Position numbers and translations under genes: made by a program. 8,176 nucleotides of DNA from Campylobacter concisus. GTDB lineage: Bacteria > Campylobacterota > Campylobacteria > Campylobacterales > Campylobacteraceae. The stretch spans positions 1 through 8,176 of the forward strand of contig JAHADO010000049.1 in the NCBI GenBank assembly GCA_018375265.1. Reading direction: 5' to 3'. Numbering within the stretch: position 1 is the stretch's first letter; the number at the start of each line of letters is the position of its first letter. Below the pieces are notes generated by a model. That model worked only from the letters and a program-made list of their open reading frames with translations, was not told the DNA's origin and searched no databases. Below, in pieces: positions 1 through 6,116 of the stretch.

Positions 1-241
1 TGTCGGCAAAAACTGCATCATAAACACAAAAGCGCTTGTGGAGCATGACGCAACTATCGGCGATCACTGCCATATCTCAACAGCAAGTGTGGTAAATGGT
101 GGCGTTGTCGTGCAAGATGAGACATTTTTTGGTAGCAATGCAACCAGCAAAGAGTATATCGTGATAGGCGAAAGTTCTATCATAGGCGGCGGAACTAGCG
201 TGATGAGAAGCTTGGAGAAAAACGCTTTTATAAAGGCTTAA
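1..241 (+). CDS. legH: Sialic-acid O-acetyltransferase NeuD/PglD-like protein, 3' end (probable LegH)
   Basis: This is the last 79 codons of a gene that begins before the window; the first complete codon is at position 2. The visible protein is a left-handed beta-helix of hexapeptide repeats, with stretches such as VGKNCIINTKALVEHDATIG followed by GDHCHIS. This is the C-terminal acyltransferase half of the NeuD/PglD family. HDATIGDHCHIS should carry the catalytic His region of that family. In the C. jejuni legionaminate pathway, LegH N-acetylates the GDP-linked 4-amino sugar using acetyl-CoA in the cytoplasm, just before LegG. The position immediately upstream of legI supports this role. The Rossmann-like N-terminal half cannot be seen, so a serine or other amino-sugar acetyltransferase of the same family remains possible. 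A GTG at 38 is internal and not a gene start. Confidence 0.75.
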   Translation, partial: VGKNCIINTKALVEHDATIGDHCHISTASVVNGGVVVQDETFFGSNATSKEYIVIGESSIIGGGTSVMRSLEKNAFIKA

Positions 242-253
242 AACTAGCATTTT

Positions 254-260
254 AAAGGAA
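254..260 (+). promoter_or_regulatory. Ribosome binding site of legI
   Basis: AAAGGAA lies 5 nt before the ATG at 266. It fixes the legI start at this ATG and not at the TTG codon just upstream (263), which would sit too close to the site. No promoter is evident in the 24-nt gap after the acetyltransferase stop, so legI is probably read from an upstream promoter. Confidence 0.7.
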
Positions 261-265
261 ATTTG

Positions 266-1267
266 ATGTCAAATAGAGTTTTTATCATAGCTGAGGCTGG
301 GGTTAATCACAATGGCGATATAAATTTAGCTAAAAAACTGATCGATGTAGCAGCTAGTGCTGGCGCTAATGCGGTGAAATTTCAGACATTTAAGGCTCAA
401 AATCTTGTTTCAAAAAACGCGCAAAAGGCTAGCTATCAAAAAGAAACTACCGATAAAAATGAAAGCCAGTTTGAGATGATAAAAAAGCTTGAACTAGACG
501 AGAGCACGCATAAAGAGCTTATAGCTTATTGCAAAGAAAAAAATATCACTTTTCTCTCAACTCCTTTTGATAGCGACAGCATAAAACTTCTTGACGAGCT
601 GGGACTTAGCATATTTAAAATCCCAAGTGGCGAGATAACAAATTTGCCATATCTTAGGCAGATAGGCGGGCTTAATAAAAAGATCATTCTCTCAACCGGA
701 ATGGCAAATTTAGGCGAGGTGGAAGCTGCGATAGAAGCACTTGTAAAAAGTGGCACGAAACATGAAAACATAAGCCTTCTTCATGCAAACACGCAGTATC
801 CAACGCCAATGGAGGATGTAAATTTAAAGGCGATGATAACTCTTAAAAATGCCTTTGGGCTTGAGGTCGGATATAGCGATCATACGCTTGGCATCGAGGT
901 TGATATCGCAGCGGTTGCCATGGGCGCAAAGATCATAGAAAAGCACTTTACGCTTGATAAGAGCTTGCCTGGACCTGATCACAAGGCTAGCCTTGAGCCA
1001 GATGAGCTAGCGGCTATGGTTAGGGGCATTAGAAATATCGAGCTAGCGCTTGGTGACGGGCTAAAGCACTTTAGTAAAAGCGAGAGCGAAAACATCAAAA
1101 TAGCTAGAAAGTCGATCGTGGCAAAATGCGATATAAAAAAGGGTGAAATTTTTAGCGAGCAAAATATCTGCGTAAAACGCCCAGGAGATGGCATAAATCC
1201 TATGAGGTGGGATGAGGTAATCGGGCAAATTTCACAAAAAGACTATAAACAAGATGAACTGATATGA
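266..1267 (+). CDS. legI: N,N'-diacetyllegionaminate synthase (NeuB family)
   Basis: A 333-aa cytoplasmic enzyme that condenses phosphoenolpyruvate with 2,4-diacetamido-2,4,6-trideoxymannose to give legionaminic acid. The N-terminal NeuB TIM barrel (about residues 1-265) shows AEAGVNHNG (9-17), FQTFK (39-43), STPFD (98-102), PSGE (120-123), LSTGMA (142-147) and NTQYPTP (175-181). GYSDHTLG (202-209) and EKHFTLDK (225-232) supply the two metal-binding histidines, H206 and H227. Their spacing of 21 equals that in Neisseria NeuB. The C-terminal SAF (antifreeze-like) domain, about 275-333, has R305 in KRPGDG, matching the substrate-binding Arg of NeuB. The length is normal for the family. The stop overlaps the legG start by 4 nt (ATGA). 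The sequence alone does not fully separate legionaminate, pseudaminate and sialate synthases; the following ptmE/ptmF/ptmA genes favour legionaminate. Confidence 0.9.
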   Translation: MSNRVFIIAEAGVNHNGDINLAKKLIDVAASAGANAVKFQTFKAQNLVSKNAQKASYQKETTDKNESQFEMIKKLELDESTHKELIAYCKEKNITFLSTPFDSDSIKLLDELGLSIFKIPSGEITNLPYLRQIGGLNKKIILSTGMANLGEVEAAIEALVKSGTKHENISLLHANTQYPTPMEDVNLKAMITLKNAFGLEVGYSDHTLGIEVDIAAVAMGAKIIEKHFTLDKSLPGPDHKASLEPDELAAMVRGIRNIELALGDGLKHFSKSESENIKIARKSIVAKCDIKKGEIFSEQNICVKRPGDGINPMRWDEVIGQISQKDYKQDELI

Positions 1268-2424
1268 GAAAAATTTGTGTAGTGACAAGCACTAGAGCTG
1301 AATATGGCCTGCTTTACTGGCTATTAAAAGAGATCGAGGCAGATAGTGAGCTTAAGCTTCAGCTTATTGTTACTGGCATGCACCTAAGTCCAGAGTTTGG
1401 ACTCACATACAAAGAGATAGAAAAAGAATTTAAGATAGATAAAAAGATAGAAATTTTAAGTAGTTCTCATACAAATCTTGATATTTGCGCTGAGATGGCA
1501 AGAGTTTATGAGAAATTTGCTCCGGCACTAGCTGAGCTTAAGCCCGATATATTGGTACTTCTTGGTGATAGATATGAGATATTTGGTGTAGCAGGTGTCG
1601 CTAGTATCATGCAAATACCAATAGCACATATCCATGGTGGTGAGACCACACAAGGAGCTTTTGACGAGGCTTTTAGGCACAGTATAACAAAGATGAGCCA
1701 TATACATTTTGCAGCCACAAATGAGTATGCAAACCGCATAATCCAGCTTGGCGAAGAGCCCAGTAGAGTATTTAATGTCGGCGGCCCTGGCATAGAAAAT
1801 ATAAAAAAGCTAAATTTATTAAACAAAGATGAGTTTGAAAAGTCTATAAAATTTAAGCTTGCTAAAAAAAATATCCTCATCACTTTTCATCCGGTGACAC
1901 TTGAAAATAGTAGTGCAAGAGAGCAGTTTGGTGAGATCTTAAAAGCACTTGATGAACTAGAGGAAACAAATTTTATCTTCACAAAAGCAAATAGCGATAC
2001 AGATGGCGATGTGATAAATAAAATGATAGATGAGTATGTGAGCGAAAACTCACAAAAAGCCGTGGCTTTTGCCTCGCTTGGACAGCTAAGATATCTAAGC
2101 GCGATAAAATTTGTTGATATTGTTTTAGGAAATAGCTCAAGTGGCCTTTTGGAAGTTCCAAGCTTTAAAAAGGCCACCATAAATATAGGCGACCGCCAAA
2201 AAGGACGTGCTCGAGCTAGCAGTGTGATAGACGTTAGGCCTGTTAAAGAAGAAATTTTAGCTGCTATCAAAAGAGCGTATTCAAAAGAATTTGAGCAAAC
2301 TTTAAAAGATACGATAAACCCATATGATGGTGGCAATCCAAGCAAAAAAATGGTTAAAATTTTAAAAGAGATCAAGCTTGATGGTATTTTGAAAAAGAAA
2401 TTTTATGATATAGGTATAAAATGA
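1264..2424 (+). CDS. legG: Hydrolysing NDP-sugar 2-epimerase (NeuC/LegG family)
   Basis: A 386-aa GT-B-fold enzyme of the hydrolysing UDP-GlcNAc 2-epimerase family. In C. jejuni, LegG inverts C2 of GDP-N,N'-diacetylbacillosamine and releases GDP, giving the 6-deoxy-diacetamidomannose used by LegI. The sequence shows TSTRAEYG (8-15), GDRYE (101-105), HIHGGE (122-127), the TFHPVT loop with the conserved His (H209), and the nucleotide-binding stretch GNSSSG (289-294) with E297 and GDRQKGR (309-315). The length is typical. The gene starts inside the legI stop codon (ATGA) and has only a weak upstream purine stretch, so translation is probably coupled to legI. It ends in another ATGA overlap with ptmE. 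A UDP-GlcNAc-using sialate NeuC is the main alternative; the presence of PtmE, which makes GDP-sugars, argues against it. Isoleucine codons are mostly ATA/ATT here. Confidence 0.9.
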   Translation: MRKICVVTSTRAEYGLLYWLLKEIEADSELKLQLIVTGMHLSPEFGLTYKEIEKEFKIDKKIEILSSSHTNLDICAEMARVYEKFAPALAELKPDILVLLGDRYEIFGVAGVASIMQIPIAHIHGGETTQGAFDEAFRHSITKMSHIHFAATNEYANRIIQLGEEPSRVFNVGGPGIENIKKLNLLNKDEFEKSIKFKLAKKNILITFHPVTLENSSAREQFGEILKALDELEETNFIFTKANSDTDGDVINKMIDEYVSENSQKAVAFASLGQLRYLSAIKFVDIVLGNSSSGLLEVPSFKKATINIGDRQKGRARASSVIDVRPVKEEILAAIKRAYSKEFEQTLKDTINPYDGGNPSKKMVKILKEIKLDGILKKKFYDIGIK

Positions 2425-3467
2425 GAATAGTAAACGATATAAAACTAAGTATAAATTCAACCATTAAAGATGCCTTACAGACTATTAACAACGGAGGGCT
2501 TCAAATAGCCATCGTTGTTGATGAAAACGACGCTCTAGTAGGTACGGTAACAGATGGCGACATAAGACGTGGTTTGTTAAACGGCCTAGACCTAAACAGT
2601 AGCGTCAGCCTCGTAGTACATAAGAGCCCAAGTATAGCAAGTGTCGGTGATACGAAAGAGTCTATTTTAAAGATAGCACTTGCTAAAAAACTTCATAAAA
2701 TTCCATTGGTTGACGAGCTTGGCAAGCTTGTGGGCATAGAAGACATTGAAGATATTATTAAGCCAGTTGGCAAGACAAATAGAGTTATCCTAATGGTAGG
2801 AGGCCTTGGCACTAGACTTAGACCACTCACGCAAGATACGCCAAAGCCGATGCTAAAGGTTGGAAACAAGCCGATCCTTCAGACGATAGTCGAGAAATTT
2901 GCAGAGTATGGCTTTGTAAATATCACGATGTGTGTAAATTTTAATGCAAGTATCATTAGGGACTATTTTGGCGACGGAAAAGAATTTGGCGTAAATATCG
3001 ACTATGTTTTAGAGCAAAAAAGGATGGGTACAGCAGGGGCGTTAAGCTTGCTAAAAGAGCGTCCAAGTGAGCCATTTTTTGTTATGAACGGCGATCTTCT
3101 TACAAATGTAAATTTCGAGCACATTTTTAACTATCACACGCTACATAAAGCCACAGCTACAATGTGTGTCAGAGAGTACGACTACGAGGTGCCTTACGGC
3201 GTGGTAAAGATGAATGATAATAAAATAACTGCTATCGCAGAAAAACCAGTGCAGAAATTTTTTGTAAGTGCTGGGATATATATGCTCTCACCTGAAATTT
3301 TAGATCTGATCCCACAAGATGAGTTTTATGATATGCCTACACTCTTTGAAAAGGCGATAGCTCAAGACAAAAATGTAATCTCCTTTCCGATACATGAGTA
3401 TTGGATAGACATAGGACGTCTTGAAGAGTATCAAAAGGCAAATGAAGAATATGCAAAGATATTTTAG
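2421..3467 (+). CDS. ptmE: CBS-domain sugar-phosphate nucleotidyltransferase (glucosamine-1-P guanylyltransferase)
   Basis: A 348-aa two-part protein. Residues 1 to about 118 form a CBS pair, with motifs such as GTVTDGDIRRG in the first repeat and HKIPLVDELGKLVG in the second. From about residue 120 there is an NTP_transferase (nucleotidyltransferase) domain with the signature GGLGTRLRPLT (127-137), TPKPML (140-145), GTAGAL and the metal-binding NGD (223-225). In C. jejuni, PtmE makes GDP-glucosamine from GlcN-1-P, which commits the legionaminate route to GDP-linked intermediates. The CBS pair, which in other proteins binds adenosine nucleotides, may give allosteric control; that is inference. 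The start overlaps the legG stop by 4 nt and the Shine-Dalgarno is weak. A stop and 13 nt separate it from ptmF. By sequence alone a mannose- or glucose-1-P transferase is possible; context decides. Confidence 0.88.
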   Translation: MRIVNDIKLSINSTIKDALQTINNGGLQIAIVVDENDALVGTVTDGDIRRGLLNGLDLNSSVSLVVHKSPSIASVGDTKESILKIALAKKLHKIPLVDELGKLVGIEDIEDIIKPVGKTNRVILMVGGLGTRLRPLTQDTPKPMLKVGNKPILQTIVEKFAEYGFVNITMCVNFNASIIRDYFGDGKEFGVNIDYVLEQKRMGTAGALSLLKERPSEPFFVMNGDLLTNVNFEHIFNYHTLHKATATMCVREYDYEVPYGVVKMNDNKITAIAEKPVQKFFVSAGIYMLSPEILDLIPQDEFYDMPTLFEKAIAQDKNVISFPIHEYWIDIGRLEEYQKANEEYAKIF

Positions 3468-3480
3468 TGAGCTATTTTAG

Positions 3481-4383
3481 ATGAAAGCTCTTGTTGTAGG
3501 CTACGGTTCAATCGGCAAAAGACACTGCGAGGTCTTAGAGACTTTAGTACAGATAGATGAAATTTGCCTAGTTACTAGCCAGGATGTGGCTGGTAAAGTG
3601 TGCTATAAAAGCTTAGAAGAGGTCTCAAATTTAGACAAGTTTGACTACTTCGTCATAGCAACTCCAACATTTTTACATCTAGAAAATTTGAAATTTATAG
3701 ATGAAAGAGTGAGTGACAAGATCATACTTTGTGAAAAGCCATTGTTTGAAAAAAAATATAAATTCATGCCCAAAAATAATAAAATTTTTGTAGGCTATGT
3801 ACTGAGGTTTCATCCATTGTTGCAACAGCTAAAAGAGTTTTTAAAAAAAGAGAAAATTTTATATCTAAATGCTAATTGCGGTCAGTATCTACCAAGCTGG
3901 CGAAGTGGCGACTATAGAAAATGCTATAGTGCTAACAAAGAAAAAGGTGGCGGCGTCTTGTTAGATCTTAGTCATGAGCTAGACTATGCTATGTGGCTAT
4001 GTGGCAAATTTGAAAGCCTAACGAGCTTTCAAGGTAAAATTTCAAATTTAGAGATAACAAGCGATGATCTATGTATGGTTTTTGGTAGGACTAAAATGGA
4101 TGCCATAGCAAATGTAAGCATTGACTATCTAAGCCATATCACACATAGAAGCTTGCGTGTGGAGTGCGAAGGCTCTACATATGAGCTTGACTTTATGGCA
4201 GGCACTCTTACTAAGCAAGATGGTAGTAAGCAAATTTATAATATGCCAAATTTGGCAAGAAATGAGATGTTTTTAGCTATGCATAAAGATGTTTTGGGCG
4301 AGCAAAGATATATTTGTAGCTTTGATGAGGGGTTAGATGTGATGGACGCGATAGATCAAATTCAAAGGCAAAGCAATGAGTAA
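3481..4383 (+). CDS. ptmF: Gfo/Idh/MocA-family oxidoreductase (legionaminate locus PtmF)
   Basis: A 300-aa NAD(P)-dependent oxidoreductase. The N-terminal Rossmann fold opens directly with GYGSIGKRH (7-15), so the chosen ATG is right even though no clear Shine-Dalgarno precedes it. CEKPLF (84-89) holds the conserved EKP lysine (K86) of the Gfo/Idh/MocA family. GGGVLLDLSHELDY (156-169) matches the family pattern with H165 and D168 near the substrate. In C. jejuni, PtmF acts with PtmA on an early sugar phosphate to supply the GlcN-phosphate branch; I recall the step as starting from fructose-6-P but am unsure of the exact reaction. The protein is a little shorter than most family members. The gene contains an A8 run at 3749-3756. 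It overlaps ptmB by 8 nt. Confidence 0.82.
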   Translation: MKALVVGYGSIGKRHCEVLETLVQIDEICLVTSQDVAGKVCYKSLEEVSNLDKFDYFVIATPTFLHLENLKFIDERVSDKIILCEKPLFEKKYKFMPKNNKIFVGYVLRFHPLLQQLKEFLKKEKILYLNANCGQYLPSWRSGDYRKCYSANKEKGGGVLLDLSHELDYAMWLCGKFESLTSFQGKISNLEITSDDLCMVFGRTKMDAIANVSIDYLSHITHRSLRVECEGSTYELDFMAGTLTKQDGSKQIYNMPNLARNEMFLAMHKDVLGEQRYICSFDEGLDVMDAIDQIQRQSNE

Positions 4384-5083
4384 TGTTTTATGTACGATAT
4401 GCGCAAGAGGCGGTAGTAAGGGAGTAAAGGGTAAAAATGTTCGCGAGCTTTGTGGCAAGCCACTTATAGCCTACACTATAGAGCAGGCAATAGCATCAAA
4501 TTTGTTTGAGCATATAGTTATTAGCACAGATAGCGACCTGATAGCGGAAGCAGCTGCAAAGTACGGTGCAGAGGTCTTTTTTAAAAGAGATGCTGCTATG
4601 GCTAGTGATACGGCAGGAAAGCTTGATGTTATAAAAGATGCTTTTTTAAAAAGTGAGGAACATTATGGACGTAAATTTGACTACGAAATTGACCTTGATG
4701 CGACAGCCCCGCTTCGTGATGTGAGTGACATAACAAATTCTTTTGAGCAGTTTTTGCGTGATGATAATGACAACTTAATAACCGCTATGCCAAGCAGGAG
4801 AAGTCCATATTTTAACCTAGTTGAAATTTATCCAGATGGACACGTAGCACTTGCAAAAACTTTACCAAATGCTATTTTGCGCCGTCAAGATGCGCCAAAG
4901 ACTTATGATATGAATGCTTCTATTTATATTTGGAAACGCGAAGTTTTATTAAATAACGATACTTTATTTTTACCAAAAACTGGACTTTATGTGATGGATG
5001 AAGATAGATCGATTGATATAGATTGTGAGCTAGATTTTAAATTTGTAGAGTTTATAATGAAGGAAAAAAATGCTAACAGATAA
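4376..5083 (+). CDS. ptmB: CMP-N,N'-diacetyllegionaminate synthetase (LegF/PtmB)
   Basis: A 235-aa cytidylyltransferase that activates legionaminic acid with CTP, giving CMP-legionaminate and pyrophosphate, the donor for flagellin glycosylation. The CTP-binding signature ICARGGSKGVKGKN spans residues 8-21, with R11 and K20 as the expected phosphate-binding residues. IDLDATAPLR (105-114) is the family's L-D-x-T-x-P-L-R motif, with D106/D108 near the metal. The C-terminal YDMNASIYIW and DIDCELDF segments are typical of CMP-sialate synthetase relatives. The length is normal for LegF (shorter than bifunctional sialate synthetases). The ATG at 4376 is preceded by AAAGG inside ptmF, and the genes overlap by 8 nt. 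At the other end it overlaps ptmA by 14 nt. Specificity for legionaminate and not pseudaminate (PseF) is inferred from the neighbouring genes. Confidence 0.9.
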   Translation: MSNVLCTICARGGSKGVKGKNVRELCGKPLIAYTIEQAIASNLFEHIVISTDSDLIAEAAAKYGAEVFFKRDAAMASDTAGKLDVIKDAFLKSEEHYGRKFDYEIDLDATAPLRDVSDITNSFEQFLRDDNDNLITAMPSRRSPYFNLVEIYPDGHVALAKTLPNAILRRQDAPKTYDMNASIYIWKREVLLNNDTLFLPKTGLYVMDEDRSIDIDCELDFKFVEFIMKEKNANR

Positions 5084-5840
5084 GGTCGTAGTAGTTACCG
5101 GAGGGGCTGGTAGGATAGGAAGTGCTTTCATAAGAGCGATTGCTAGCCAAAACGGAGTTGGCGTTATAGCAGAGGTTGATACAAAAAGAGCAAATTTGCT
5201 AAAAGACGAGATTACAAGCTCGCAAAAAGATGCAAGGATCGAGGTTTTGCAAATTGATATCAGTGATGCAAATTCTATCAATGAGGCTATAAATTTCTTG
5301 CATTCAAAGTATGGACACATAGACGCATTAGTAAATAATGCCTATCCAAAAAGTAAAAATTACGGTAAGAAATTTTTTGAGATCGACATGGATGATTTTA
5401 ATGCTTTTTTAAATTTACATCTTGGTGGATACTTTAATATCTCACAAAATTTCATCAGGTATTTTTTAAGGCAAGGTCATGGTAATATCATAAACATCTC
5501 ATCTATTCAAGGTATCGGAGCGCCTGCCTTTGAGACATATGAGGGGACAAATATGCACTCTCCAGCCGAATACACAGTCGTAAAACACGGCCTTCTTGGT
5601 ATGACAAAATATATGGCAAAGATGTTTAAAAAAGATAATATCCGCGTGAATGCCATAAGTCCTGGAGGGATTTTGGACGGACAGCCTGAGCCATTTTTAA
5701 GCCAGTATAAAAAGAGATGTGGCACAAAAGGCATGCTTGATGCAAATGATATATGTGGGGCTTTAGTGTATCTGCTAAGTGATACTTCAAAATATGTAAA
5801 TGGACAAAATATCGTAGTTGATGATGGCTTTAGCCTATAA
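5070..5840 (+). CDS. ptmA: Short-chain dehydrogenase/reductase PtmA (flagellin modification)
   Basis: A 256-aa classical SDR. The cofactor-binding glycine motif TGGAGRIG covers residues 10-17. The usual NNAG is replaced by NNAYP (89-93), which I recognise as a feature of the PtmA-like subfamily. The catalytic set is S144/S145, Y168 and K172 in YTVVK, followed by the IRVNAISPGG segment and a VNGQNIVVDDGF tail. These are all normal, so the enzyme should be active. In C. jejuni, PtmA works with PtmF at the start of the legionaminate pathway, and ptmA mutants have altered flagellin modification. An AAGGAAAA ribosome site at 5060-5067 lies just upstream, inside the end of ptmB, and the reading frames overlap by 14 nt. 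This is the last gene of the operon; a strong hairpin follows 18 nt after the stop. Confidence 0.88.
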   Translation: MLTDKVVVVTGGAGRIGSAFIRAIASQNGVGVIAEVDTKRANLLKDEITSSQKDARIEVLQIDISDANSINEAINFLHSKYGHIDALVNNAYPKSKNYGKKFFEIDMDDFNAFLNLHLGGYFNISQNFIRYFLRQGHGNIINISSIQGIGAPAFETYEGTNMHSPAEYTVVKHGLLGMTKYMAKMFKKDNIRVNAISPGGILDGQPEPFLSQYKKRCGTKGMLDANDICGALVYLLSDTSKYVNGQNIVVDDGFSL

Positions 5841-5857
5841 AAATACAAATAAAATAG

Positions 5858-5904
5858 TATAAATTTATCTAGTTTAAGCTAGATAAATTTATATATCGCT
5901 TTTT
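5858..5904 (+). terminator. Probable operon terminator: perfect 15-bp inverted repeat
   Basis: The arms at 5858-5872 and 5879-5893 are perfect complements (15 bp) around a 6-nt loop. They lie 18 nt after the ptmA stop, and a short T run (5900-5904) follows. The stem is AT-rich apart from its loop-proximal CTAG end, so it is weaker than its length suggests, and the T run is offset by 6 nt. The minus-strand side is also T-rich, so the hairpin may work in both directions between these convergent genes. Confidence 0.6.
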
Positions 5905-5989
5905 ATACGCACTTTTTCTCATACTAAATTTTACCAAGCGAGAGCTTGCTATCTATATTTTTTCTATTTTTACAATTTAACTTAATATG

Positions 5990-6025
5990 GAAAAATATCT
6001 AAAACCCCAAAGACTAGCTTTGGGG
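5990..6025 (-). terminator. Rho-independent terminator of the flagellin gene
   Basis: The stem CCCCAAAG/CTTTGGGG (6005-6012 with 6018-6025; 5-nt loop) is a perfect 8-bp hairpin with four G-C pairs at its base. Read on the minus strand it is followed directly by TTTTAGATATTTTTC, a good U-rich tail. It lies about 90 nt downstream of the flagellin stop. On the plus strand the sequence after it is G-rich, so it is oriented for the flagellin transcript. Confidence 0.8.
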
Positions 6026-6064
6026 CTGGGGGTTTGCGTATTGTAAAAGCATTAACACATTTAA

Positions 6065-6087
6065 GGCTTTGCTACTGCAACAAAGCC
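6065..6087 (-). repeat. Hairpin just after the flagellin stop
   Basis: GGCTTTG (6065-6071) pairs with CAAAGCC (6081-6087) around a 9-nt loop, about 30 nt after the flagellin stop codon. The minus-strand sequence after it (TTAAATGTG) is only weakly T-rich, so it is a poor terminator by itself. It may protect the 3' end of the abundant flagellin mRNA or serve as a first, leaky terminator before the stronger one beyond. Confidence 0.5.
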
Positions 6088-6116
6088 CTATTTAAAACTT
6101 AATTTAACTAGCTACG

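Larger units (their letters stand above)
5841..6116. other. Convergent intergenic region ptmA/flagellin, no gene seen
   Basis: This 276-nt stretch carries no convincing reading frame on either strand. Four hairpin-forming segments fill much of it: 5858-5893 (15-bp AT-rich stem), 5935-5948 (5-bp stem with GAGA loop, then T runs), 6005-6025 (GC-stemmed) and 6065-6087 (7-bp stem). They sit between two strongly transcribed convergent units, so most are probably transcription terminators. A small RNA cannot be excluded. Confidence 0.6.

Noticed and set aside
38..241. Short stand-alone gene starting at GTG 38
   Set aside because: The frame is open back to the window edge and the upstream residues continue the same hexapeptide-repeat fold, so this is the end of a larger acetyltransferase gene.
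263..265. TTG as the legI start
   Set aside because: The ATG immediately after it has correct 5-nt spacing from AAAGGAA; the TTG would be too close.
1887..2375. 162-aa minus-strand open frame within legG
   Set aside because: It lies wholly antisense to a strongly conserved enzyme gene, has a low-complexity Ser/Phe/Leu-rich composition, and has no family match that I recognise.
6026..6032. Poly-G phase-variation tract near the flagellin terminator
   Set aside because: The longest G run is only five, too short for the contingency tracts seen in Campylobacter. No long poly-G or poly-C run was seen in the window.
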